Source of the DNA: RGIG8244 sp045639325
GTDB lineage: Bacteria > Verrucomicrobiota > Lentisphaeria > Victivallales > UBA1829
Direction of reading: 5' to 3'
Assembly (NCBI GenBank): GCA_045639325.1
Contig: JAZUCU010000037.1
Coordinates: 1 to 64,000 of the forward strand
DNA length: 64,000 bases
Each line of letters begins with the position of its first letter. The first letter of the stretch is position 1. The translations under genes and the position numbers were made by a program. Positions 17,655 through 26,857 of the stretch are shown in pieces. Below the pieces are notes generated by a model. That model made no database searches. It saw only the letters and a list, made by a program, of their open reading frames with translations, and had not been told where the DNA came from.

Positions 17655-19598
17655 TTATTTCTTTTTCGTTTTTGAGTTCAGGAATTCCAATGCCTTTTTG
17701 TTGGCAGGGAGAATTTCTTCGCGGTAAAGTTTGGAAATCGTAGCGAATGTCGCTTTATCGTGGGCAACTACGTAAATATCGCCTTCCGCAAAGTTTTTGA
17801 TCGAAAGCGTAACTTTTTTGCCGCTTGTACGGTAATCCTTGACCTCAACCGGACCTTTTGCGGAAAGTTTGAAGACTTTTTCCGCTTTGGTTTCCGGCGG
17901 AAGCGGCAGATCAAATGTGAAGTCTTTGACAGCAGGTACATTTACTCCTTTTTCATCGGAAACACAGCCTTTGTTGAGAAGAACCAGAATGGTTGCTTCA
18001 TCATCCAGAGTACGCAAGACTTCCGCAGCAACACCATCGGGTGTTTTCAGAGAAAGTTTATCCACCGGATAACTCTTCTGGAGCAAGTGGGCAATGAGCT
18101 TGATTTCACTGTTGACCTGTCCCATGGAATACCATACATCCGGTGCTGTTGCGGGGCCCTGATGAACGGAACCGTTGAGATACATCCAATAGCCGAGAGT
18201 CTGAGTACCGGTGGCGATGGCACCCAATGCCATATAACGCATTTCCTGCGGATTGGGGAAGCGTTTCCAGAACCGGTCAACGTAACGGTAGCAACCGAGG
18301 AGAGTCCAGAATGTGTAAGGTTCGGTTGCATAGCGGACAACTTTACCCGTATCATAAACTTCGGTCACTTTTCTGCCGGCGGAGACGGCGTACTGGTCCA
18401 TGGCGAGGATATCTGCCATTCTGCCGTAGGTGAAATATTCTGCGGGTTTGAAACAGCCGTTGACCACGTTGATATTGAGGGTGCTCTGTTCATTTTCCCG
18501 CTGGCTTTCTGTCAGCAGGTTGATTTCGTGACTGTCAAGCCCGAGACGTTTCCAAGCCGGATTGATGTGCTTGTTGTGAATGAAATCGCGTCCATCCGGC
18601 TCATCGGGCATGTAGTTGGCAAAGATGTTGACCGTATTTCTGAACTGGGGGAAGACTTTGTGATAGGGGGCAATGACCTTGATTCCGTCTTTCCAACGGG
18701 TCAGGATTTCTTTTTCGCCGGGGGAACGGTGATGCCAGGAAAGGTTGAAATGGTGCATTTTCATGTTATCCGCCTGGGGACCTTCGTAGATGGCGAAATT
18801 GAATTCATTGGGGAAGGCGCGGAATCTTGCGCCGGATTTGGCATCGCCATTCTGTACCAGAACGGTGTGCTCTGTTCCGTTTTTGAGGGGCGCCGGGAGT
18901 TTGACTTTAACGGGTACATAACCGCCGTATGATTTACCAATTGTGGCGCAATCGGTAAAATCCATGCCGTCAAAGATAATGCTTTTGATCTGCTTATGAT
19001 CGTTGGACTGAATCCAGATCCGGAGGTCTTGCATATTTTTATCGAGATTGATTCTGGCGATCAAGCCTTCCGTGGTGCATTTTTTCAGTTCCAGAGATTT
19101 TTCAAAAATGACTTTACCTTCTGATTTGATCTGGATTTTGACCGGTTTTTCCGGATGCGCCTTGAATCTTGCCATGATTTGCATGGTCTGGAACGGCTGA
19201 ATGCTGGCAGGCTTCAAACGATACCAGAGAATGTTGCGGGGCTTGGCTTTCATTTTCTCCGACGCTCTTTGACCGTTGATGTACAATTCCATGTCTTTGG
19301 CGATGCCTTTGCCGGTGTTGGTGAAATACATTTCCAACAGTCCGCCTTCCTGGAAATATTTGGGGTAAAACTGGATCGGTTTGCCCTGTTCATCGCGCCA
19401 TGCCCAGCCTTCGTAATAATGTTTCGCTGCATCGCCGTCGTAATGACTGTCAATGCGGTAGGTTGCGGTATACAGTTCCAGATTTGCTGACCGCGGGGGT
19501 GCAGCGAGAGCATCATCTGCATTAATAAAGCACATGGCGGCGACTCCTAATACTTTTAATGTTAAACTTTTCCATACGGACGATCCGTGTTTTTGCAT
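17655..19598 (-). CDS. Secreted glycosidase-like protein, paralogue of the next gene
   Basis: 647 aa with a signal peptide (ending near DDALAAPPRS). The N-terminal 270 aa are beta-rich. The C-terminal part is barrel-like with NYMPDEPDGRD (Glu333), then LGAIATGTQTLGYWMY and a terminal beta domain (VAAEVLRTLDDEATILVLLNKG). It is clearly paralogous to 19621: shared NFAIY-GP, PDEPD, ATILVLLNK and GDIYVVAHDK-type blocks in the same order. The PDEPD segment is the best catalytic candidate. Family not recognised. Terminal gene of a three-gene operon headed by a pseudopilin. Confidence 0.6.
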   Translation of the reverse strand: MQKHGSSVWKSLTLKVLGVAAMCFINADDALAAPPRSANLELYTATYRIDSHYDGDAAKHYYEGWAWRDEQGKPIQFYPKYFQEGGLLEMYFTNTGKGIAKDMELYINGQRASEKMKAKPRNILWYRLKPASIQPFQTMQIMARFKAHPEKPVKIQIKSEGKVIFEKSLELKKCTTEGLIARINLDKNMQDLRIWIQSNDHKQIKSIIFDGMDFTDCATIGKSYGGYVPVKVKLPAPLKNGTEHTVLVQNGDAKSGARFRAFPNEFNFAIYEGPQADNMKMHHFNLSWHHRSPGEKEILTRWKDGIKVIAPYHKVFPQFRNTVNIFANYMPDEPDGRDFIHNKHINPAWKRLGLDSHEINLLTESQRENEQSTLNINVVNGCFKPAEYFTYGRMADILAMDQYAVSAGRKVTEVYDTGKVVRYATEPYTFWTLLGCYRYVDRFWKRFPNPQEMRYMALGAIATGTQTLGYWMYLNGSVHQGPATAPDVWYSMGQVNSEIKLIAHLLQKSYPVDKLSLKTPDGVAAEVLRTLDDEATILVLLNKGCVSDEKGVNVPAVKDFTFDLPLPPETKAEKVFKLSAKGPVEVKDYRTSGKKVTLSIKNFAEGDIYVVAHDKATFATISKLYREEILPANKKALEFLNSKTKKK

Positions 19599-19620
19599 TG
19601 GTGTTACTCCTTATGATAAT

Positions 19621-21975
19621 TTATTTTTTGATCAACTCTGCTTCTCCGATCATAATGCCGAAGAAGGGATGCGGCAGCATGGAAAAACGGATTGTCTTTA
19701 CCGGCTTTTCCGGGATCTGTTTCCAGCTGAACGCATGATTTTTATTGCCTTTGCCCTGCCATCCGCCAGGGAAGCCTTCTTTCGTTTCCAGCGTGAACGT
19801 GGTGCCGTCTGCAAAAACAACAGTGCCGGCAATGGATTTCATGGCATACCATCGGTTGACGGAGGTCAGAAGTTTGATTTCCCGCAGGACTTTCTGCTTT
19901 TCCGGGATAAGGCTGAATGTGACCGGTTTTCCATTGAGGCGGTTCTTGCTGTTACTCCAGCGGACGCCGAAACGGAGATCACCGTTTGTGAGAATCTTTA
20001 CCGCATCTTTGGCATTTTCCGGCATGATACCTTCAAATTCACACTGGAAAGCCGCTTTCTGATCGGCGGGGACAAGCTGAAATACCAGTTTGGCATTCAG
20101 CATCTTTTCCGCTTCCTGATTATTGGGCAGGATTATGTTTTTATAGGTATCTGCAATCGTTTCTGTGATGCCGGGTTTGTGTGCAAGAACATAGATCGCA
20201 CCTTCCTGTAAGGCGTTGACCGGGAAATGGAGTTTGCCGTTCTTCTGTTTAAAACCGGTTACTTTCTGCGGACCATTGACGGCAAGACGGCTGATGCTGT
20301 TGACTTTGCATCCATCGGGCAGAGTCAGCGCGGCATGGAACACAGGGATTCCCGGTACGGTCAAGCCCTTGGCATCGGATTTTGCATTTTTGTTCAGCAG
20401 GATAACCAACGTTGCGGAGTCATCCACCGTACGCAAGACCTGCGCGATCAGCGTTTCCGGGACATCAATCACGGCATTGTTGACCGGATAAGTTTTTGCC
20501 AGCAGATGTGCCGCTGCCTTGAATTCGCCGTTGACCAGTCCCATACTGTTCCAGAGTGCGGGATTGCTTGCCGGACCCTTTGTGCCATTGCCATCGGGAT
20601 ACATCCAGAACGCCATGCTCTGTGCGCCGCCTGCGATGGCGGATAAGGTCATGTAGCGGAGTTCGCTCTGTGTCGGGAACCGTTTCCATTTGCTGGTCGT
20701 CGGGCGGCTGAAACATCCGGCAATAAACCAGGATGTCAGGGGCTCGTTTGCGATGCGGACGATGCGTGCGGAGGGGTAGCACAACAAAGGCTGGATGTCG
20801 GAACTGATACAATAATAATCCGTTGCAAAAAGGTCGGAAATCCGGCGGTATGCGAAAAAGTTTCCGGGCCGGTTGCTTTTCCCTACGACAATGGCACTGA
20901 CGAAGTGAGGAGTATTACGCACCTGTTCCTCTGCAAGTTTTGCCATGCCGGGCGCTTCCATACCGAGACGCTGCCCCATCCACTTGATCTGCTTGTGTTT
21001 TTGAATGTCCCGGATATCCGGTTCATCGGGGAGATAATCGGCAAAAATACCGGGCATGTTCTGATATTTTTCCGATTTGAGATAGAACGGAGAGATTGCC
21101 TGAATGCCTGCTGCATGATATTGGCGGACCTGATCCGGTTCCATGCGCCGGTGACTCCAGAAAATATCGTAATTGTGGATTTTAAGATTTTTGCCGTCGG
21201 GCCCCTGATAAATGGCAAAATTGAACTTGCCGGGGAAGGCGCGGAATGTAATGCTGCACTTTCCGGCGGAATGTTCCAGGTGAATGGTATGACGGCTGCC
21301 GTTTTGCAATGGTTTTTCCAAAGGCAGAAGAATCGGCAACGTTCCGGCGTAAAGCGGGCGGGTCTTAACGAGACTTGTCACATTTTTGTTATTGAAAAAG
21401 ACATTTTTGAGCGTGATGGATTTCTGCTTTGTTTTCAGCCAGATGTAAATGCTTTTCATATCTTCCGCCATGGTAATGCGGCTGATCAGATTTTCTTTCT
21501 GCACCGTTTTGAGATCGACGGTCTGCGTAAAAAGTTCCTTATTGCCATTTGTCAACGCAAGTTTGAACGGGGCGGCGGGCTGCTGCCGGAATTGAATCAG
21601 AACGGTGACGATATCGCCTTTTTTGACATTTTTCGGGAAGACACGGTACCAGATGATTTTTTTGCCCTGGCGTCCGGTGAGCGTGGCGGCATCTTTATTA
21701 TCAATCAGGAGTTGATCCAGAGTGATTTCTCCGGAACCCTGATAGTGGAAATACGTTTCATACAGACTGCCAAAATCTTTCCACCATGTAATATTCTGCG
21801 CCCAGCTGGTAAGCATGGCGCCTTTTTCGTTTTTGACATTCCAATCTTTGCCCCAATCTTTCAGTTCTGTTTCCTGATAGGGACGCTGTACGCGGCTGAG
21901 TTCCACCCAGTCAGCAGAGCAGAGTGCGGCAGATACAAATGCGGCAAATACCGCAGTCACCATTTTTAACATCAT
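19621..21975 (-). CDS. Secreted glycosidase-like protein with extra C-terminal domain
   Basis: 784 aa with a signal peptide (VFAAFVSAALCSADW). It shares domain order and many blocks with 17655 (NFAIYQGPDGK, DYLPDEPDIRD with Glu318, AIAGGAQSMAFWMYPDG, ATLVILLNKNAKSD). It has about 150 additional C-terminal residues (FQCEFEGIMPENAKD onward) that look like a beta-sandwich. The two genes are a tandem duplication, 22 bp apart. The function is inferred only from signal peptide, barrel character and context. Confidence 0.6.
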   Translation of the reverse strand: MMLKMVTAVFAAFVSAALCSADWVELSRVQRPYQETELKDWGKDWNVKNEKGAMLTSWAQNITWWKDFGSLYETYFHYQGSGEITLDQLLIDNKDAATLTGRQGKKIIWYRVFPKNVKKGDIVTVLIQFRQQPAAPFKLALTNGNKELFTQTVDLKTVQKENLISRITMAEDMKSIYIWLKTKQKSITLKNVFFNNKNVTSLVKTRPLYAGTLPILLPLEKPLQNGSRHTIHLEHSAGKCSITFRAFPGKFNFAIYQGPDGKNLKIHNYDIFWSHRRMEPDQVRQYHAAGIQAISPFYLKSEKYQNMPGIFADYLPDEPDIRDIQKHKQIKWMGQRLGMEAPGMAKLAEEQVRNTPHFVSAIVVGKSNRPGNFFAYRRISDLFATDYYCISSDIQPLLCYPSARIVRIANEPLTSWFIAGCFSRPTTSKWKRFPTQSELRYMTLSAIAGGAQSMAFWMYPDGNGTKGPASNPALWNSMGLVNGEFKAAAHLLAKTYPVNNAVIDVPETLIAQVLRTVDDSATLVILLNKNAKSDAKGLTVPGIPVFHAALTLPDGCKVNSISRLAVNGPQKVTGFKQKNGKLHFPVNALQEGAIYVLAHKPGITETIADTYKNIILPNNQEAEKMLNAKLVFQLVPADQKAAFQCEFEGIMPENAKDAVKILTNGDLRFGVRWSNSKNRLNGKPVTFSLIPEKQKVLREIKLLTSVNRWYAMKSIAGTVVFADGTTFTLETKEGFPGGWQGKGNKNHAFSWKQIPEKPVKTIRFSMLPHPFFGIMIGEAELIKK

Positions 21976-21981
21976 AACACC

Positions 21982-22617
21982 TTAATCTTTTACTAATGAA
22001 TAATATTTCAATTTTGGAGTCTGACCGTAATAAAACTCGGTCAACTTTTTAAGACTGACATTTCCCCCCGCCCAGAGAATCCCGGCTTTATTGAAGTGAC
22101 GGCCCTCCGGAATCGCGGCACCGGAACCCCAATTCTGATCGGGCGGAACTGCCCGGTGTGCGCTGGCATTCGTTGTTTTTACAATATCGACCAGCAATAC
22201 GGTATTGGTGGGATCTTTGACTTTTTCCAACCTGCATCCGCTGAGATAAGTGGCATAATACCCGTTGAAGCCGTAAGAAGAACCGTATGCCAGATTTTCC
22301 GTATTGGTACGATTGAACTGTTCTGCCGGGCAGATAATCACTTTTATATCTTTTTTAAAATATTCACCGACCATATTAAAAGGGGTATAGTTGTTGTTCC
22401 CGACTTTCATCAGATCCAGAGGGAAATAATCTTTATTGTGAGCGAGGTACATGTGGAAAGCTACCCCCAGCTGTTTGAGATTGCTTGCGCATTTGGAGGA
22501 TTTTGCCTGTTCCTTTGCCGCACCCAATGCCGGCAGAAGCATGGCAGCAAGAATTGCGATAATGGCAATAACAACGAGCAGTTCGATGAGAGTGAAAGTG
22601 CGCTTTTGATTTTTCAT
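21982..22617 (-). CDS. Prepilin-type secreted protein, degenerate H-X9-GG motif
   Basis: About 211 aa from the ATG at 22617, chosen because AAAGG lies ten bases upstream and the pilin signal KRTFTLIELLVVIAIIAILA begins there. The C-terminal motif reads HFNKAGILWA followed by GG, so the usual Asp is lost. It precedes the paralogous pair 19621/17655 by 6 bp. Promoter at 22685-22713. Confidence 0.8.
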   Translation of the reverse strand: MKNQKRTFTLIELLVVIAIIAILAAMLLPALGAAKEQAKSSKCASNLKQLGVAFHMYLAHNKDYFPLDLMKVGNNNYTPFNMVGEYFKKDIKVIICPAEQFNRTNTENLAYGSSYGFNGYYATYLSGCRLEKVKDPTNTVLLVDIVKTTNASAHRAVPPDQNWGSGAAIPEGRHFNKAGILWAGGNVSLKKLTEFYYGQTPKLKYYSLVKD

Positions 22618-22684
22618 CAGAATGTAACCTTTCATTTTATTTTTTGTATGCAGACAGCACGTTTTTTTTGCTTGCTTGGTATCC

Positions 22685-22713
22685 AATATAATACCATCTT
22701 TGATAAAATGCAA
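22685..22713 (-). promoter_or_regulatory. Sigma-70-type promoter of the pseudopilin operon
   Basis: On the minus strand TTGCAT (22713-22708), a 17-base spacer and TATATT (22690-22685). The start site would fall near 22678, giving a leader of about 60 bases before 22617. Confidence 0.6.
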
Positions 22714-22851
22714 GTAAATTATCAGTATTTTTTTACGAAATATTGCGTAATTACCCCCAAAGAAATGTTTTTTAACAATCGTCGCGCATAACAGAAATAA
22801 TTTTTATCTCTGCCTTTCCGGATGTGCCGTTTTCAGCTGGAAAGACCGGTT

Positions 22852-24474
22852 TTATTCTGCCATTGGTTCTTTTTGGTCAATTGTCAACAGAAAGACTGTG
22901 CCTTCACCGATGCGGGATGCGGCATCGATTTTCCAATGATGGGCATTGGCGATCGCTTTGACCAGAGCCAATCCGAGTCCGTTGCCTTGTAAATGCCGAC
23001 TGGTATCGCTGCGGAAGAAACGGTTAAAAATGAACTGCAGATCATGACGGGAGATACCGCATCCGCTGTCAGCGATACGCAGGAAGAGTTGATTTTTCAC
23101 ATGTTGAATGGAAACAGCGACAAAGCCGTTATTTGTGAACTTCAAGGCATTTTCCAGCAAGTTGGAAAGCAATCTGGCAAGGAGATCTTTATCCGCCATA
23201 ATATAGACAGGTTTTTCGGGCAGAGATAAATAAAATTTCAACCCTTTATCCTCGAATACAGGTTCAAAGAAATCACAGAAATCCCGCAGCATTGCAACGA
23301 TATTGATTTTTTGTTTTATGATTTCCCCGGGTCGTGAATTGGTCCGTGAAATATCCATGATGGTATTGACTACGTTTTTCAAACGGTTGATTTCCTCTGC
23401 GATCGAAACGCAATCCGTGCGGATTTTTTCCGGCAGATTGCGATCAGTAAGGAGCAATTCCATGACTCCGGAAATGCGTGTGAGAGGTGTACGCAAATCA
23501 TGAGCGACATTATCTGTGACCATTTTCAATTCCTGGAGCAGATTTTCCGTCCGTTCATTCATTGTATTGAACGTTTGTACCAGTTCGCGAATTTCCTTAT
23601 CTTCTGAATGAAGGGAACGGACTCTGTAACTGTAATTACCGGAACTTATTTTTTGCATTGCCATGGTGGTGCGATTGATCCCCCGGATAAACCGTCGTGT
23701 CAGGAGCCAGGCAGAAACTGCTCCGGCGGCAGCAATCAGAATAAGGATAATGCAACCAGCCAGACCGGCGATGGTGTGCCATTGCTGATAAGGTTTGATA
23801 TTGACTCCGATCAGCAAATATTTCTGATCGGAAAAAGGAAAAACCTTACAAGCGAAATTACCGATGACGTTTAATTTTTCCTCTGCATGCAGGGATTTGA
23901 TTTGAGCTTCCGAAAGCGTATTTTCTCCGGCATGAAGAAAAACGGAATGGTCTTTGCGACAAAAAGAAATGAAAAGGTTTTCCTGTCCGGAAGATACCAG
24001 CAGGCGGGAAAAATAGGTCTGCAATTGAAATTTATTATTGTCGGTGTTGATCAATTTTGAATATACGGAAAGATCCTGATGATTCACGCGCATTTCGTAA
24101 TATTTTCCATTATGTACAGCATACACGGTATAGATTTTCCGGATATCATTATCCTGAATCGGCAAATGTCTGCTGCAGACGAAAATAATTTTCAGATTTT
24201 TGAACTGTTTGCGTAGGATCTGCAAATATTTTTCGGGATAAGATTCTTCTGTAAGAATTTCATTATAGATCTGCAAATTTTTCCCGATAATATGTACTTT
24301 TCTGGTGTGATTGGCAATATATTGGAGTCTGGATTCCGTGCTGCGGTAAAAATCGTATTGCATAAGAATAAAAATCAGCAGCAGAATTGCGGAGCAGGAA
24401 AGCAGAAACAGAAGAGTATAACTCAATGCGATCCTGGTTTTGAGCGATGGATGTTTGATTTCATTCCAATACAT
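22852..24474 (-). CDS. Membrane sensor histidine kinase
   Basis: About 540 aa. A membrane helix at about residues 15-38, a periplasmic sensor of about 190 aa with no recognised fold, a second helix (AGLAGCIILILIAAAGAVSA), a HAMP linker, a HisKA box with NVAHDLRTPLTRI, and an ATPase domain with NLLENALKFTN, DSGCGI and GNGLGLALVKAI. It is a complete kinase. Its ATG at 24474 overlaps the response-regulator gene by 14 bp, implying coupling; a GTG at 24486 is an alternative. The signal is unknown. It lies beside a GT2 polysaccharide synthase in divergent orientation. Confidence 0.9.
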   Translation of the reverse strand: MYWNEIKHPSLKTRIALSYTLLFLLSCSAILLLIFILMQYDFYRSTESRLQYIANHTRKVHIIGKNLQIYNEILTEESYPEKYLQILRKQFKNLKIIFVCSRHLPIQDNDIRKIYTVYAVHNGKYYEMRVNHQDLSVYSKLINTDNNKFQLQTYFSRLLVSSGQENLFISFCRKDHSVFLHAGENTLSEAQIKSLHAEEKLNVIGNFACKVFPFSDQKYLLIGVNIKPYQQWHTIAGLAGCIILILIAAAGAVSAWLLTRRFIRGINRTTMAMQKISSGNYSYRVRSLHSEDKEIRELVQTFNTMNERTENLLQELKMVTDNVAHDLRTPLTRISGVMELLLTDRNLPEKIRTDCVSIAEEINRLKNVVNTIMDISRTNSRPGEIIKQKINIVAMLRDFCDFFEPVFEDKGLKFYLSLPEKPVYIMADKDLLARLLSNLLENALKFTNNGFVAVSIQHVKNQLFLRIADSGCGISRHDLQFIFNRFFRSDTSRHLQGNGLGLALVKAIANAHHWKIDAASRIGEGTVFLLTIDQKEPMAE

Positions 24475-25132
24475 AGCCGACACCACGGACTGTATGGATC
24501 AGTTTACGTTCAAAAGGCGCATCTACTTTTTCCCGCAATTTATAAATTCGCGTTTCCACTACATTGGTTTGGGGATCAAAGTTATATTCCCACACATGTT
24601 CCATGATCATTGTCTTGGTTACAACGCGTCCTGCATTACGCATCAGATATTCCAGCAGATCGAATTCGCGGGGCGGTAAATCAATGCGTTCCTCCCCGCG
24701 CATGACTTTCCGGGTCAGAAGATTGATCGTCAGATCGCCGACGGTCAATGCCGTAGGTTCAGCACCATTGAGAGATGACCGTCGCAACTGGGCTTGAATA
24801 TAAGCCAGTAATTCTGTAACGGAAAAAGGTTTTGCCAGATACAGATCGCCGCCCGCATGAAGCCCGCGTACTTTATCTTCGATCGATGCTCTAGCACTGA
24901 GAATGATCAATGGGACAGTGATTTTAGCACGACGGATATTTTCAATTACAGTAAAACCATCGATGAGGGGGAGCATGACATCCACGATACCCAGATCGAA
25001 TTTTTCTGTTTTTGCCAATGCCAAACCGCTGCTGCCATCGGCGGCGTATAATGTGATATACCCGGCTTCCTTTAATGCAGTCAGCAGAAAGTCTGCAGTT
25101 TTTTTATCATCTTCTATAACCAGAATTCTCAT
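24461..25132 (-). CDS. OmpR/PhoB-family response regulator
   Basis: 223 aa. The receiver domain has Asp51 in the phosphorylation pocket (FDLGIVDVMLP), Asp8/Asp9 and the conserved Lys in LAKPF. A winged-helix effector is at residues about 125-220 (RKVMRGEERIDLPPREFDLLEYLMRNAG and TVRGVGYVLE). Partner of the overlapping kinase. Divergent from 25356 with 223 bp between them. Confidence 0.92.
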   Translation of the reverse strand: MRILVIEDDKKTADFLLTALKEAGYITLYAADGSSGLALAKTEKFDLGIVDVMLPLIDGFTVIENIRRAKITVPLIILSARASIEDKVRGLHAGGDLYLAKPFSVTELLAYIQAQLRRSSLNGAEPTALTVGDLTINLLTRKVMRGEERIDLPPREFDLLEYLMRNAGRVVTKTMIMEHVWEYNFDPQTNVVETRIYKLREKVDAPFERKLIHTVRGVGYVLE

Positions 25133-25355
25133 AATATAAACCTTGTTTTGTCACACGCACGGTGTCTGTCTGTAATATATTTCCCTGCGTAAAAAAAGCA
25201 AGTTTTCATTTCAAAAAAATTTTTTTCTGAACCTGACACATCAAGCACAAAAACAGTCGTCGGTGCCGGAAGATAACCGAAAAGTGTATTTTAAAACTAT
25301 GTTCCGGTGAACTTACTGTGGTATTTTACTTGAAAAATCAAGGAGTCACCGGACT

Positions 25356-26717
25356 ATGAAAAAATATATTTTACCTGTTATTTTATGGGGAGCGTTTCTT
25401 GCAGCGATCCCGACGTTTGTTATTGCCCGGAATGATAATGTAATGGTCGATGTTTTCAATTGGCAAAGTATATTTTTTCTTTCCATTTCTTTTTTCGCAT
25501 TGGCTTATATGCTGTACAGCGCAATTTGTGCATTTCTGTATAAACCTGCAAAAGCATTGCAAGATTCCGAATTGCCGGGTTGCACCGTTCTGGTTCCCGC
25601 CTATAATGAAGGTGCTCACGTGGCAGAAACATTATTGAGTCTTTTTGAATCTGATTATCCGCCGGATAAATTGCAGATCATAGCGATCAATGATGGTTCC
25701 AAAGATGATACGCTTTCCTGGATCCGTCATGCGGAACAGCAATCCGGTGGCAGATTGCAGGTCGTAGACTTGACAAAAAACGGAGGTAAGAAACATGCTT
25801 TATACCGCGGGATACATCTTGCAAAACATGATATTATTGTTACGATTGACAGTGATTCGATCGTGACGCGTGAGAGTCTGCGCAAGATCGTTTCTTCCTT
25901 TCAAACGCCGGAAGTTGCTGCCGTTGCGGGAAATATCCGGATCAAAAATCTGGCTGGCGGCATGATCCCGCGTATGATGGATGTCGGATTCATGTTCGGC
26001 TTTGAAATCATCCGTTCTGCGCAAAGTATTCTGGGGTGTGTTATGTGTACTCCGGGAGCATTGAGTGCGTACCGGAAAAGTGCAATTATGCCGTTCCTGG
26101 ATCAATGGCTGAATCAAACTTTTCTTGGTACTCCCGCTGCAATCGGGGAAGACCGTGCCATTGCAACGATGATCCTTCAGCATGGATATAAAATTGTATT
26201 TCAACGGGATGCCGTGGCATTTACCTGTATTCCGGAGACGTATTCCCGCTTCTGTAAAATGTTGCTCCGCTGGATGCGCAGCGATGTGCGGGAAAATTAT
26301 TTGATCACGGTATACGGTTTGAAAACTTTCAATCCGTTCAAATGGAACGATTGGGGATTCGCATTTCATTTGAGTTTTCAAATTCTTGCATCAATTCTGC
26401 CGTTGGTGGTGATCCCGGTCATGATAATCATGTATGTAAACCTGACCCCGGTTCAAATATGGAATTGTGTGTATTACAGTACCGGGTTGGCGTTTATCAG
26501 TGCATTGATCCCTGCGTTGATCTACAGTGTGCGCGTTTCTGTATTGAATTCCGTCTGGGCTCTTGTTTATTCCGTTTACAATGCAGTATTGCTGTTTTGG
26601 ATCCCCGTTTATGCTTTCTTTACTGTCCGGAATGTCAAATGGTTGACCCGGGAAATCCTGGTAGAGAAAAAATTACCTGTTTTCAATGACGGCAAAGAGA
26701 AATGTACCTGCCGGTAA
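25356..26717 (+). CDS. Processive GT2 glycosyltransferase (hyaluronan/NodC/PNAG-synthase-like)
   Basis: 453 aa. Two N-terminal membrane helices (residues about 4-24 and 37-60), then a GT2 catalytic domain: PAYNEG (81-86), INDGSKDDT (111-119), TIDSDS (163-168), GED (264-266) and LLRWMRSDVREN in the place of the Q/RxxRW motif of processive synthases. Three or four C-terminal helices follow, as in chitin/hyaluronan synthase-like enzymes. It probably makes and extrudes a beta-linked polysaccharide. The neighbouring divergent two-component system may control it. No accessory synthesis genes lie nearby, so the product cannot be inferred. Confidence 0.85.
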   Translation: MKKYILPVILWGAFLAAIPTFVIARNDNVMVDVFNWQSIFFLSISFFALAYMLYSAICAFLYKPAKALQDSELPGCTVLVPAYNEGAHVAETLLSLFESDYPPDKLQIIAINDGSKDDTLSWIRHAEQQSGGRLQVVDLTKNGGKKHALYRGIHLAKHDIIVTIDSDSIVTRESLRKIVSSFQTPEVAAVAGNIRIKNLAGGMIPRMMDVGFMFGFEIIRSAQSILGCVMCTPGALSAYRKSAIMPFLDQWLNQTFLGTPAAIGEDRAIATMILQHGYKIVFQRDAVAFTCIPETYSRFCKMLLRWMRSDVRENYLITVYGLKTFNPFKWNDWGFAFHLSFQILASILPLVVIPVMIIMYVNLTPVQIWNCVYYSTGLAFISALIPALIYSVRVSVLNSVWALVYSVYNAVLLFWIPVYAFFTVRNVKWLTREILVEKKLPVFNDGKEKCTCR

Positions 26718-26796
26718 ACAGAGTAATGTGCAGTCCGTCTTTTGATTTGCCGTGCAGTTGACGCTCCGGCTTTGATTCATCCCAGTTTTTCTCTAT

Positions 26797-26836
26797 AAAA
26801 AAACTGCTGAAATCCGGATCAGGGATGTTCAGCAGT
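26797..26836 (-). terminator. Terminator of the eight-gene operon
   Basis: ACTGCTGAA (26803-26811) and TTCAGCAGT (26828-26836) form a 9-bp stem. On the minus strand it is followed by TTTTTTTATAG, placing it 22 bases after the stop of 26858. Confidence 0.8.
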
Positions 26837-26857
26837 CTTTGGTTATAAAGTCAAAGG

